From Notolepis coatsorum (taxonomy: Eukaryota > Chordata > Actinopteri > Aulopiformes > Paralepididae), in NCBI GenBank assembly GCA_963971535.1, contig OZ020589.1, positions 76,450,811 to 76,514,810 of the forward strand: a stretch of DNA of 64,000 nucleotides, in the 5' to 3' direction. Below are positions 22,042 to 33,359 of the stretch, piece after piece (the stretch's first letter is position 1; every line of letters starts with the position of its first letter). Under the pieces are notes generated by a model. The model had not been told where the DNA came from. It did not search any database and saw only the letters and a list, made by a program, of their open reading frames with translations. Position numbers and translations under genes: made by a program.

Positions 22042-22705
22042 CAGTGGTCACCAACCCGTCGATCGCGATCGACTGGTCGATCTTTAAGACCTTCCCTGTA
22101 GATCTTTCCCTGATTTTTTTTTTTTATCTTTCCCTGAGAGTCCACATTACAGTTCTACTTTTGTTTTGATGTGACAAGTGATGCTGCATAAGATTACTGC
22201 ACTTAGCACTGACTGAGAAAGTACATATTACAGTTCTACTTTGACAAACATATTTACAATTAGCATTTTCTAATGTTAATAATATGAGTCCACATTACAG
22301 TTCTACTTTTGTTTTGATGTGAAAAGTGATGCTCCATAAGAGGACTGCACTTAGCACTGACTGAGAAAGTACATATTACAGTTCTACTTTATAAAATGCT
22401 AATTGTAAATATGTTTGGCAATGTTAATAAAAGAAGGTCCACATTACAGTTCTACTTTTGTTTTGATGTGAAAAGTGATGCTGCATAAGATGACTGAGCA
22501 CTGACTGAGAAAGTACATATTATTACAGTTCTACTTTGACGTTTTAATGTTGGACCAAAGCATTGCATGTAATTAGAATACAGGCAAATAAAAGTAATTT
22601 AGTTTAAAGTACAATCTTGGCTGTATTTTTCTCTCAACGCTTCAATAGGTAGATCTTGCCATCACCAAAAAAAGATCTTGGGCTTAAAAAGGTTGGTGAC
22701 CACTG
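22042..22705. mobile_element. hAT non-autonomous element with internal 150-bp repeats
   Basis: TIRs CAGTGGTCACCAACC and GGTTGGTGACCACTG are perfect 15-mers, flanked by the 8-bp TSD CTGTAAAC (22034-22041 and 22706-22713). Inside are three copies, at about 22137, 22286 and 22437, of a unit starting TCCACATTACAGTTCTACTT. No transposase frame. Confidence 0.92.
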
Positions 22706-22714
22706 CTGTAAACT

Positions 22715-23018
22715 GTATCAAACCAAATATGTGTCGTGTGACATCTCTTAGATGAATTATCTAAAAAAGGTATTCATTGTATTTCCCATATTTAAACATT
22801 TTGCAATGCAATGCTGTCTTCAGTCCCAACAGGTGGGTGGGGTTTGGCTGGAGAAAAGGGTTACCTGATAAATCATGTGGCACAAGGACACGCAATCATG
22901 CTAGAAGCACCAGAGTTTGTTTGTTTGGAGTTCGAATGAGCTTTCCCACCATCCCAAACCAATAGGACTATCCAGGGTTTGATTAAAGCGGACCAAATAG
23001 CTCAGGTGTGAAAGCAAC
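22715..23018. other. Unassigned non-coding stretch
   Basis: About 300 bp between two transposons. No gene or repeat structure seen. Confidence 0.5.
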
Positions 23019-23019
23019 C

Positions 23020-24330
23020 GTAACACTTTCTCCGCCAACAACGAGTATACTCGTTATTGGTCGCCAGCGGTTGAGCGCCACAGGCGGCAAATAACGAGTA
23101 TACTCGTTATTTGATAGTTTTTCCTTTATTTAAATTTTAATATTCTATTCAATGTCAGGGACCCGTATGTTGCCGTTAGAAGGCATACTGCGACCCCGAG
23201 GGTGCAATACCGGCCAGATCCTCCCAGGTGGCAGTATCGAGAGTGCAGTAAACCCTGTTCCAGACCCTGTGTTACACTCAAATATCTCCGGGCGCAGTTT
23301 TCTGGGTCGGGCGAGTCGAGCGGTTCTCCCGATTGCATTGAAGCGCGTCAAATGCCCCCGATCCATATGTTGCGGTGGGTTATGTCGTGGACCAGATGGA
23401 CCAGATGGCGATCAAACAATTGGAATATTCTTTTTGAAATACTCCCGATCACAGGTAAGGACTATCTGATGTCAATTCTAGCTTGATCGTGCAATGTTTT
23501 TATACCGTTATTGGTCGCCAGCGGTTGAGCGCCACAGGCGGCAAATAACGAGTATACTCGTTATTTGATAGTTTTTCCTTTATTTAAATTTTAATATTCT
23601 ATTCAATGTCAGGGACCCGTATGTTGCCGTTAGAAGGCATACTGCGACCCCGAGGGTGCAATACCGGCCAGATCCTCCCAGGTGGCAGTATCGAGAGTGC
23701 AGTAAACCCTGTTCCAGACCCTGTGTTACACTCAAATATCTCCGGGCGCAGTTTTCTGGGTCGGGCGAGTCGAGCGGTTCTCCCGATTGCATTGAAGCGC
23801 GTCAAATGCCCCCGATCCATATGTTGCGGTGGGTTATGTCGTGGACCAGATGGACCAGATGGCGATCAAACAATTGGAATATTCTTTTTGAAATACTCCC
23901 GATCACAGGTAAGGACTATCTGATGTCAATTCTAGCTTGATCGTGCAATGTTTTTATACCGATCCAGGTGATCCGCGTTTTTAGTGTTCAATACGAATGC
24001 CGTTACTGGCAATCAAAATATCAGAAACGACCCCCCATTTCATGCATTCATGATGAAACATAATAGCTATTATATACATTTGATTTGGGAATAGTAGCGT
24101 GTCCAGGCAAGAAACGCCAATGCTTAGTAAAATTCACGTATAAGGCTATAACTCAGCCTTTCGGGAATTACCCCAGACCACTCTGAAATTATACTGTCAA
24201 ATGACCATAGTATTGTCCCCATAGATATAATATAGATATAGCTCTACAAACAAGGTGACACACTCCTATCTTTAAAGCGTGGCATAGCTACAACGGGACC
24301 CCGTCTAATCCCTGGCGCTGAATGAGTTAA
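23020..24330 (+). mobile_element. piggyBac-like element B with internal tandem duplication
   Basis: Left end GTAACACTTTCTCCGCCA (the TTAA is mutated to GTAA), right end TGGCGCTGAATGAGTTAA with TTAA at 24327-24330. The first 80 bp hold two copies of a GCGCCA/ACGAGTATACTCGT motif, and GGTAAGG lies about 435 bp in. No transposase frame: the short frames inside are identical between the duplicated halves and match nothing I recognise. Confidence 0.8.
23052..23959 (+). repeat. Perfect 454-bp tandem duplication
   Basis: Unit 23052-23505 is repeated as 23506-23959. All reading frames translate identically in both copies, and reading the bases I find no difference. Confidence 0.95.
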
Positions 24331-24334
24331 CGGT

Positions 24335-25110
24335 GCTGTAAATGATTTTTTTGTGTGTGTTAAAATAAGTGTTAAATAGCTCTACATTCCAACAGCCATC
24401 ACTGATATAGTGTTCAGTCAGTAACATGGGAAAACAGAAAATAAGAACTCCACAAAGAGGCATACCGCGGTTCCAGAGTGGAGCGTGGGGAGTATCACCA
24501 TTCTATTTGACTTTCCATTCAAAGGTCACTTCAATGTTCAGTTTACAATGTTCAATTAAATGTAAACTTTTTTTTTCTGCACTGATGGCTATGCCATTGA
24601 ATATAAAGTTTTGTTCACGGAAATGTATCTCAGACTTTGACTTGAGGACCTTTATTTTGAAAATGTTTGACTAGAAATCCTATGATTCTGCTGCTCACAC
24701 TGAGCCATGACTCAAAGTCTTCCTTTTTTTAGAGATCACCTACTGATTAGTATCAATTGTCCTGATCAGCGTCATTTTGGGACTACTATTTGTGGCACAG
24801 ATGGATATGGGGCTGGATTCACAAAACAATTGTTAAGACAAAAGTTAAGTTTGTAAGAATCTTTGTACAAATTTCAAAAAAGAAAATCTTACAAACGTAT
24901 TAAATATTATTGTAAGAACTTCTTAAATATCGTCGAATGGATATATTTTAGAAGTTATATTATAAACAAACCCATGTATTCTGTAGGCTTGAGTTGGCTA
25001 GAAATTACACTGAAATAGTAAGCCATCCTTGTACTCAATGGGCCACGGCTTAGAGATAGGGATGCATGGCGGTGTTTGCAGGGCTATATCTATATTCTAT
25101 ATTATAGCTA
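24335..25110. other. Unassigned stretch, partly hairpin-like
   Basis: Includes AT-rich sequence with inverted AACTTAAG/TTCTTA-type words near 24830-24960, of a sort common in fish MITEs, but I cannot define ends. Confidence 0.4.
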
Positions 25111-25116
25111 TGGAGA

Positions 25117-25193
25117 TGTGGTACTCTCAAGAATATGTGCATAATCTTGTGTCATTTTTGCAATCTAATTATTATGATTAGAATAATTGTGCC
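25117..25193 (+). repeat. Match to LTR start of the 34.5-37.8 kb element
   Basis: TGTGGTACTCTCAAG, GTGCATAATCTTGTGT and TAATTATTATGATTAGAA occur here in one continuous 77-bp run. At 36876-37550 they are split by a LINE fragment. This copy therefore shows the empty site. Confidence 0.65.
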
Positions 25194-25199
25194 TAGCCA

Positions 25200-25505
25200 T
25201 AGACAGTAGGGTCTTGTTGAGGCATCTTCAAAAAAGATTTGTTTACATATTATGAAAGTACAGATTCATACCTTCAAAATAAGCCATCACTTGAACATTT
25301 TGGTGGGATACTTTTCAAGCTACTTCCTATGAATCATGGTGATATCACACAACATATTCAGAGACAAATGGCCTTGACAGTTTACACTTAGTGTTAAAAA
25401 ACTACACCACTACCCAGAATGCATTGTAATCCATGGCCCCCCTCTCTCTGGGGCAATTAACACATGGCAGCGTTCTAGTCAGGCTCTTTTGTTATGACAA
25501 TGACT
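25200..25505. other. Unassigned non-coding stretch
   Basis: No gene or terminal repeat recognised before the foldback element. Confidence 0.45.
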
Positions 25506-25870
25506 GTCTTGTGGGCGTCTCTACATTTCGTAGCCGCATTGCTGCAGACCCCTCTCTGATTGGTTGAACTCCATTTCTGCAGACCCCTCTCTGATTGGTT
25601 GAGCGAAGCCCCTCTATGATTGGTTGAGCGTCATGTGAGCGAAGCCCCTCTCAGATTGGTTTAGCTCGTCATGCGGTAAAAGGCGGATGTAATGTTATCA
25701 TATCAAGAAGATAAGCAGAAATGTACTACCAGATTCGCGTATAACGTTATTTATTTCCCGTGACTTCGCGGTTTATTCATAACGTTATGCACATTTCACA
25801 ACACAGCCAGCTGTTAGAAACTGTACATTGTAACATTATATAACATAACGTTATGTTATTTTGCGGTTAT

Positions 25871-26190
25871 TTCGCGGTTTATTCACATAACGTTATATTG
25901 TTTACACGGTCTTTCTTCTATTATAACCCTCCCAAATCATATTCAGAAAGTATCACAGAGACTTCTATTGACCAAGGAATTAGTTATTATTTCGCGGTTT
26001 ATTCACATAACGTTATATTGTTTACACCGTCTTTCTTCTATTATAACCCTCCCAAATCATATTCAGAAAGTATCACAGAGACTTCTATTGACCAAGGAAT
26101 TAGTTATTATTTCGCGGTTTATTCACATAACGTTATATTGTTTACACTGTCTTTCTTCTATTATAACCCTCCCAAATCATATTCAGAAAG
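25871..26190 (+). repeat. 120-bp tandem repeat, nearly three copies
   Basis: TTCGCGGTTTATTCACATAACG starts at 25871, 25991 and 26111. Units differ by single bases, for example CACGG/CACCG/CACTG before TCTTTC. Because 120 is a multiple of three, an open frame of 125 codons runs through them; it is probably not coding. Confidence 0.92.
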
Positions 26191-26419
26191 GCACACACAA
26201 CATATTCCAGTTAACGGTATATTTTTTTAATGATTCGTTATGGCATAATCAATACTTCCATGCGTATAAATTGCGTTCGCGACCTCCATGTTTTGGGGGT
26301 AGTCATCAGAAACCTCGGATCCGGGATTCGCTCCCGTCCGTCGGGCAAGAACTGTGGGTTTTCAGCCTCTCTCTCTGGAGCTTAACAGAGTTTCCTCCGG
26401 AGTTTCTGGAGGAGCTTGT

Positions 26420-26535
26420 CGTGGCGCATGCGCATGCGCACGCTCAACCAATCAGAGAGGGGCTTCGCTCAACCAATCAGAGAGGGGTCTGCAGAAATGG
26501 AGTTCAACCAATCAGAGAGGGGTCTGCAGAAATGC
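26420..26535 (-). promoter_or_regulatory. Cluster of CCAAT (NF-Y-type) boxes beside an NRF1-like palindrome
   Basis: Three CCAATCAG words lie within 90 bp of GCGCATGCGCATGCGCA (about 26424-26440). These match the NF-Y and NRF1 consensus sequences. They sit in the right arm of the foldback element; the left arm has the CCAAT words without the palindrome. Promoter activity is inference. Confidence 0.4.
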
Positions 26536-26628
26536 GGCTACGAAATGTAGAGACGCGTCTTGTGGCACTGCAAACACAACACCCATAGAGGAAAAAGGAA
26601 AAGTCATGATAGTTTATTAAAAAATGTG

Positions 26629-26790
26629 TGTCGTAGTGAAAGGTTAACCTGCTGTAGTGTGGTAGTGCAAAGTTAACCTTCTGTAGTGTGGTAGTGAAAG
26701 GTTAACCTGCTGTAGTGTGGTAGTGAAAGGTTAACCTTCTGTAGTGTGGTAGTGAAAAGTTAACATTCTGTAGTGTGGTAGTGAAAGGAT
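26629..26790. repeat. 29-bp minisatellite
   Basis: About five and a half copies of GTAGTGAAAGGTTAACCTKCTGTAGTGTG-type units with single-base variants. Confidence 0.95.
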
Positions 26791-26799
26791 TATGTCTGT

Positions 26800-27165
26800 T
26801 TTAATTTAATAAGTGGTCTTAAAATGTCAGTAGTGTACCAGAGCAGACTATATTTTTAGGAAGGAGGTTGAAGAGGTTAAAGAGGAGTATCTTCTTTAGT
26901 TAGAGGTATTGTTTAGATTTTTGGTTCCTATTTCCTACTTACCAAAGTCAATGGGGTCAAGCTCCTTACTTTTACAGTGCACACAAAGTAGATTTCAGTG
27001 TGCCCCAGGTAGCTTGTACAGACAGGTGCTTGACCCCGTTGACTTTGCATTAGTTTGTGGTTAACTATACAGAGCTAGTATGAGGAACAGCATGGGTTGT
27101 GGCAAGAAATTATATTATATTATATTTCCCTGCTATGTAAGTGCAACTCTATGCCATTACACTGT
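26800..27165. other. Unassigned non-coding stretch
   Basis: Nothing recognisable; ends at a hAT target site. Confidence 0.45.
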
Positions 27166-27174
27166 CTTCTATAT

Positions 27175-27719
27175 CAGGGGTTCCCAAACTTGTCAGGCCG
27201 GGACCCAGAAAATAAGGCGTCAGAGAGCCGCGGCCCAATGCACACTGTCTGGCTTTTTTTTTCTTTTTTGCCAGGCAAATATCACTTCAATCCTATTAAG
27301 TTAGTTCAAGTTAGTTATTCATATATATGTGCTATTTATGAGAGGGCTAACTTGTTGCAAAATAATAATGATAATAATAATAGCCTCATTAAAATACTAT
27401 TGTTGCTTCGGTTGTTTTCAGCGTTTTATGTGCATAATCTGTTATTTAGTTTGAAATGTTCGTTGAAATAAGTAGATTTTTCGTTTTTGTTTATTTATTA
27501 AGTTAATATAAAACCATATAGTCACATTTTAGAATACAATAGAATATAATTTTAGAATACAACTAGAAACACTGTCCTGGCCTGCTTCTAAGTTCAGTGG
27601 CCTGACAAAAATAAATAAATGACTTTTTTTTTCTTTTCTTTTTTTAAATCATCTCGCGGCCCTCCCGTGGCTGCTCGCAGCCCACCTTTGGGTCGCGACC
27701 CTGACTTTGGGAACCCCTG
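27175..27719. mobile_element. hAT (Charlie-like) non-autonomous element 1
   Basis: Left TIR CAGGGGTTCCCAAACTT and right TIR ACTTTGGGAACCCCTG, with the 8-bp TSD TTCTATAT at 27167-27174 and 27720-27727. It shares ends and subterminal GCCGCGGCCC/TCGCGACC sequence with the element at 57905-59375. No transposase. Confidence 0.92.
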
Positions 27720-27834
27720 TTCTATATGACATGCCCCAGTGATGAGCAATCTCCAAGTATTAGGCCTATATGTATCTAGTATTTATATAATGTATTATAT
27801 ATACTTGTCCTAATATACTAACCTACACTGTAGC

Positions 27835-27960
27835 ACTCAACACTTGGATGAACATTGTTACTCAGCTGATGGAGTTGTGCCCTTCCTGATGACTTGTCGT
27901 ACAGACCTTGTAAGTCTAAAAGTGGATAAAAGCGTCAGCAAAATGACTAAATGTAAATGT
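27835..27960 (-). repeat. Dispersed fish repeat, inverted relative to 59384-59520
   Basis: CTTCCTGATGACTTGTCGTACA and TATACTAACCTACACTGTAGCACTCAACAC are the reverse complement of the block after 59384. Confidence 0.75.
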
Positions 27961-27961
27961 A

Positions 27962-28250
27962 TTATAAGGAGGACCTAGTATTTATATACTGTATTATGTG
28001 GACCAGGACCTAGTATTCATATGATGTATTATATGGACCTATGATTTATATAATGTATTATATGGACCCAGTATATATATACACTGTATATACTGTATTA
28101 TATGGACCTACTGTAGTATTTATATGATGTATTATATGGACCTAGTATTGGTATACTGTATTATATGGACCTATTATTTATATAATGTATTATATGGACC
28201 TAGTATTTATATACTGTATTATATGGACCTAGTATGTATATTATGTATTA
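27962..28250. repeat. AT-rich minisatellite
   Basis: About nine imperfect units of GGACCTAGTATTTATATACTGTATTATAT, 28-30 bp each. Units differ mainly in ACTGTATT versus ATGTATT. Confidence 0.9.
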
Positions 28251-28254
28251 TGAC

Positions 28255-29198
28255 TTGAAAATGGGGGACCCTGATGTAAACAAGACGAAAGTCTTTCTCT
28301 GGTCTGCTTCCCCTTAACAATTGTGTGTATTGAGCCAGCATAACTGGACCACATACCACTTTAACATAACCTGTAGAGGTCAATGGTTCGAGGCTTGAAT
28401 GCTCCCAAGCACTGGAATACACAAACACGTCTCAACACCTCAATAGTCAAGATATTAATCAAGTTTCATGATTTTATTATCATTTAAAATAAAGTACAGA
28501 ATAGAGCTGTATTAATAATAGCTCAGATTATTCATACCTGTAACTTTGGATAATTCCGTGATACACAAGATTTATTCACATACACACCAGTGCATACAGT
28601 GAAATGCGGGTGGCCATGCCCGCTTTGATTGTGCAGTAATACTAATAAACTGCGCGTTTTTGTCCTCGGCGCAGTGTCTACCGAATTCACCAAACCGGTT
28701 TAGCGCCTCAGCCACGTCTCTCGCTGTACTCTGCATGGTGACTATCAACAGAGCACTGTCAACACGCTGTTTATATTATCCATCAATAGCCATCAACTTA
28801 AGGACGTCACCGCCGTGGCGGCCTGACCAATAAGCACCCCTGCACCCGCCAAACCCTCCCCCCACCCCCACTTTCCTCACGAAATGGAACATCGTCAAAA
28901 TTAATGAAATGAAAACAGTACTAAATTGTAGTCGATTAAATTACTTTCTTATGACATTAGGTTGCATTAAATCCACTGGAACGAAATTTGTTCGCTCATA
29001 GAATTTGTGACATTCTAAATGTGATTTAATGTTGTTTAATGACAAAACGACCCGACCCGCGTTTTATGATGAACAGCCTTTTCGGAGTCAGTTCGACACG
29101 CGTAATATAGACACTGGCGTTGGTCACAAGTTAAGTTGCTATAACTTATAGCTATAACGTTAAGATAAGTGTAATTTAACATTTCGTTCTCTCTGCTA
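28255..29198. other. Unassigned non-coding stretch
   Basis: No gene found. The GC-rich part around 28650-28870 has no open frame or splice pattern that I can support. Confidence 0.5.
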
Positions 29199-29202
29199 TT
29201 AA

Positions 29203-30140
29203 CACTTTGAGTGCCAGCCACGATAAATCTTGTTAGTTCATGCCATGCGTTGAGTGCCAAGAACGAGAAATCTCGTTATTTAATCGCTATTTTTTTTATT
29301 ATCAATTTCCATTCATTTTTCATCAATCTAGCCTCACGTTACCAGTGGGGATCTGTCTGAGCTTGAACAGGGAAAATACCGCCCCCTATCGTCTCTCCGG
29401 ATGGTATTGCACCCATTGGATTGGACTGAATGAAATGCATGGGGGAAAAAAAGAGTCCGGAATCCACATTTTACTTGTCAGGCATGTAACCGGAGACGAT
29501 CCCAGTCATTGCCCACCCTCAGAACAGCGTGGAATATGTGTTACCAGTACCCAGCGTTCAATAAACGCGATCGATATTTGGAATATCAGGAATTGGAATA
29601 ATCTTTTTGGAGAACATCTGATCTGAGGTAAGGAATCTATTTTACCAGTCTTGGGATAATCAGAGCTCTTTTCACCTATATCTCAGCGTGTCCCATATGT
29701 GTGTGTGGCTGTGAGTGTGTGTGTGCTGATCAGGAAATAAGATCATCGATTTTTCAGCCCGCTTCTCTAGCGTGCATAAGTACACATATACTATCGATAA
29801 TCTAGCGTTTATTTGAAAACGATTCATAAATAGGCCGAAAAATTACAACATGTTTTGTGTATTCCAGTAAAGCGCAATTCCTGCAGAATCTTTAAATTTT
29901 TCTGGAAGTTTAAAAAAACAAGCGTTTTTCAAAATATTATAAAACGGAAATGAACCGATTAAAAAACAATCTGTTTCGACAATGTTGACTGGAAACAAGT
30001 CATTGATAAGCGACGGGCGTATTAGACACATAATAATTTAAGATATAGTTTATGCGTTCGCAAATGTGATCGTCCTCCCATTGACTACAGCGCTGGCACT
30101 CAAGCGCTATTTCTGGCGCCCCCAGCTGGCACTCAAAGTG
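29203..30140 (+). mobile_element. piggyBac-like element D, complete ends
   Basis: Perfect 16-bp TIRs CACTTTGAGTGCCAGC, flanked by TTAA at 29199-29202 and 30141-30144. The left end holds two motif units (GAGTGCCAGCCACGATAAAT and GAGTGCCAAGAACGAGAAAT with a CTCGT partner). A TTGGAATAATCTTTTTGG box precedes the GGTAAGG site about 427 bp in. Length 938 bp, no transposase. Confidence 0.92.
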
Positions 30141-30232
30141 TTAAGAAAGGAGAGCTATCGCCTGTGTGTGCTTCAACACCTCTCTACAGGTAAATACCTG
30201 TGATTAATGCATAAATAACATGCGCAGACAGA

Positions 30233-30988
30233 CCACCTGCGATAGCCTCTAAAACGCTGACGATAGGCCTCTGGGACCAACTCATAAGCCCTCAATATGG
30301 AAGCCTTAACAAGCTCATAGTCAGCACTTTGTTCAAGGGACAGAGCAGTATACGCCCCCTGTGCCTTACAAACGAGAACACACTGCAGCAGCAGCGTCCA
30401 GGCCGTATCAGGCCACTTCAACGTGGTTGCCACCTGTTCAAAAAGGGGAAAATACCTATCCACATCCTTCTCAAAAAAAGGAGGCACCATCCTAATATTT
30501 TTGCCGACATCAAAACCGGAACGTGACTCTGAATGCAGAGTGCCCGCCTGCAAGGCAGCATGCTTAAAGTCAAGCTCCTTCAGCGCACGTTCGTGCTCCA
30601 AGACATTCAAGTAACGCTCTTGCTGTAGCTGTTGTTCCTTAAACTCACGCTCCTTAATCCTCTCCTCTCGCTGTCTCTCCTCTCTCCTCTCCTCTTGCTG
30701 TAACTGTTTCTCCTTAAACTCTAACTCTCTAAGCCTCCACTCACCCTCCGCCACCCCAGATAGTAGCGGAGACACGTCAGACAAAAGAGGCTCCTCCACC
30801 CTCGCCACAAGCACCTGCTCCCTAATGAGTAAAACCCTCAAAGCACTCAAGGCAGTTGGTTTCAAACGCTTCTCACTGGCAGTAAGCTCCACCTTGTAGT
30901 GCATAGCAAGCTCCAGAAGCTGTTCTTTGGAAAACCTCTCCAACATCTCATGAGAAGGGTGATCAACAAAATCCTTTATGGAAGCCAT
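30233..30988 (-). pseudogene. Gag N-terminal part of Gmr1-like copy 2
   Basis: Begins MASIKDFVDHPS at 30988. An N-terminal helical segment (about residues 15-60) is followed by a charged coiled-coil-like stretch, residues about 85-150, rich in EFKEKQLQQEE and REERQREER repeats. The capsid-like part contains PPFFEKDVDRYFPLFEQVA and YTALSLEQSADYELVKASIL. The last segment matches copy 1 nearly word for word up to RQRFRGYRR. The frame then runs about 20 more codons of unrelated sequence, so the gene is truncated at about residue 250. Its start codon gives the best view of the true gag N-terminus missing from copy 1. Confidence 0.85.
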
Positions 30989-33339
30989 CCTTACTGCACC
31001 AGTGCCACAACCTGCTCACTTTAGAGTTACCAAAAGCTGCAAAAAGCACCCTAGCATACACACAATTTACCTGAAGAACCACTAAAGAACCACTGAAGAA
31101 CCACTGAAGAACCACGAAGAACCACTGAAGAACCACTAAAGAGCCACTAAAGAACCACTGAAGAACCACTGAAGCACCCCTTGTTAGTGTTAACATGCTA
31201 ATGCTAATAACTATAAGGAGAGCAGTCAGCTTTTGTGCCTGTCCGCCTGTGTGATCGGCGTGCGGAGATGTGTGCTCTACTGAGTGCACCTTTCTAGTTT
31301 GCAAAATAATTCAACCACCCTGAAATAAGCAGATGTGTCATACGCGCAGGAGGTCAGGTGCTAACAGGTAGGCTATCCAAACACTGAGTTACACTCAAAA
31401 CAAAAAATTAAATACAAAAATTCAAACAGGTGCCCCTCATAACCTGATACGACTACTTACAGCTTCTACATCTAAACTGCAGTCAAACGGCCCACCACAA
31501 AATACATCAGGCCCTAACACACTACCTGTATTTTCTGGCACCCTAACCTACCTACCCTGAAGCTAACGCACTGTAGACCAAAGATCATATTGAGCATCCA
31601 CCCGTCAAGTATATGGTATGGTACAAGACAAGTAGATGGTACTAATCACTTCTATGACTGCCCCAGGAGTAAGTGGTACACAGGAAGCTGACAAACAACC
31701 AGAAAATAATGACACTACCTGTAGCTGAGGGGTACAATTCCCTGACTGTATTGTTAGATATGATATTTAATACCACTACCTCATGTACTTTAACTTCTGG
31801 CCACCCAGTACAAGATATAAGTATGATGAACACTTTCCCACCTGATGAAACGAACCAACACAAATGGACCAAATCGAATATTTAATACAGCAAAGGGTGT
31901 ATACAACATTCACTTAATTACATTTATGATTTGAAATGTTGAGTATGCACTTTTATGGCAAATGAGTATTCGTAGGTAAATCAACATTGAATGTCCAATC
32001 TCTGGTTGCGCAGGGAGTAAGTATACAACCTGGAATATTTAGGAAACGATAGCGATAGTACTTAAATGATTATAGCTGGATACACTAAGGGGGGGGGGGG
32101 GTCCCGCTGGTTGTAAGACAGTAGGAGGGGGGGGTTAGAGAAGTCGCTGGCGGTATCCCATCTGGCCGACGGTGTCTTGGGAGAATCCAAAGTCTTAGAC
32201 CCAGTGCCCACAGAACCTCGGGCCGCAGACGAATACAGCTGGACCCTCTGTGGAACGGTATCTGCCGGTCCACAACGGAGAGACGTGGTGCGACCTCACA
32301 TGTAGAGCGCCGCCTCACCTGTAGTCCTCTCCGGGGGGTAATTCCAACACTCGACAGTGTTGGCCTTTATCCATGGAATAATCAAAGCACATAAAGCATA
32401 ATCCAAGAGCCGTGGAAGGCTCGCCGTCGTCGGGTAGAGTAATCCAATATACAGGTCCAGTCGCTCTTGACCCGGAGCTCCTCGGATGCAATCACCACTA
32501 GGGGTCTGACCAGCCTGGATAAGCGTCCAGATAACGTCAGGAACGATGGGGGTACTGATAACTGTAGAACTCGAACCGAACGATGCACCATACATAAATA
32601 GACTATTATTAGCTTAATAGAATACGTCCAACTCGACGGTATGGTGCCAAACTATGACCATTCAACTATTAATCTACACGATATCTCAATGCCTATTCTG
32701 GGCCAAGTAGGCCCTACTACACCGCACGTGCTTCGTGGGGAGGCTTTTGCGTCTGTCACTCTGTTGGAGGGTAAAGAACTGGACTAAAAGAAAGTTCTAC
32801 TTTACGAGCGCCATATATATATGCGCTATGAACAAATAGTACCACACGTATTTCGCCCGGCATATTACTGCGCGGAACCGGGGGTTGCCTCGACATGTTA
32901 GGCGGCACGATTGAACTTGAACCTAGGGGTATGGCAACCTGGCGCCAGGTTCTCGTCCAATGGTGGAATGAAACTATTATGGGCTGTTTAGTAGAAACGG
33001 GGATATTCAATGCATATTGTACAAGGAATATACAGGGGATATCAAACGATATACAAATACAATTAAATATATATATATAAATAAATATACATATTCGGTT
33101 TAATCTGATCCTTCACAACACTACCTACATGTGGTGTCCACTAAACTATATATTTTAACAGCATACAAGTAGTCATATCAAATCACAAAAAAATAAGGGC
33201 ATACTCACCTGTTTGAAGACCGGCTCAAGCCCCCACGTTACACAACATGTAACGATCACTACCCACACTACAGCACCACGACACACCATGCAAAAAAACA
33301 ACAACAAACAAATTCTAGGGGTATTTGTTTCCAAATTCA
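30989..33339 (-). other. Leader of Gmr1-like copy 2, non-coding
   Basis: About 2.35 kb between primer binding site and gag with no long frame. It holds a 12-bp array near the gag end and a G-run near 32090. An undetected insertion may account for part of its length. Confidence 0.5.
31074..31172. repeat. Short tandem array GAAGAACCACT
   Basis: Eight or nine imperfect units alternating GAAGAACCACT and AAAGAACCACT, just upstream of the gag start on the minus strand. Confidence 0.9.
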
Positions 33340-33357
33340 CTCTCGGACGAGCGCCCA
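33340..33357 (-). other. Primer binding site, tRNA-Pro-like
   Basis: The minus strand reads TGGGCGCTCGTCCGAGAG two bases after the LTR end. It matches the classic retroviral tRNA-Pro site at 15 of 18 positions. Confidence 0.75.
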
Positions 33358-33359
33358 AC

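Larger units (their letters stand above)
25515..26556. mobile_element. Mutator-like foldback element, 9-bp TSD
   Basis: Inverted arms of about 138 bp start GCGTCTCTACATTTCGTAGC. The flanks carry the 9-bp direct repeat GTCTTGTGG at 25506-25514 and 26557-26565. Long TIRs plus a 9-bp TSD point to the Mutator superfamily. Each arm holds three or four copies of ACCAATCAGAGAGGGG separated by short spacers. The core is a 120-bp tandem array. No transposase. Confidence 0.85.

Noticed and set aside
23152..23940. Duplicated 94-105-codon frames as a possible gene family
   Set aside because: The copies are the perfect tandem duplication inside a piggyBac-like element; no known domain, and relatives A, C, D and G do not keep the frames.
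25853..26230. 125-codon frame as a repeat protein
   Set aside because: It arises because the 120-bp unit is divisible by three; the repeats include stop-free AT-rich DNA in other frames and lie in a foldback element.
26629..26790. CRISPR-like array with 29-bp period
   Set aside because: No spacers; simple tandem minisatellite.
32085..32595. Frames in the leader of Gmr1-like copy 2 as coding
   Set aside because: Short, overlapping and without motifs; several end in G-runs.
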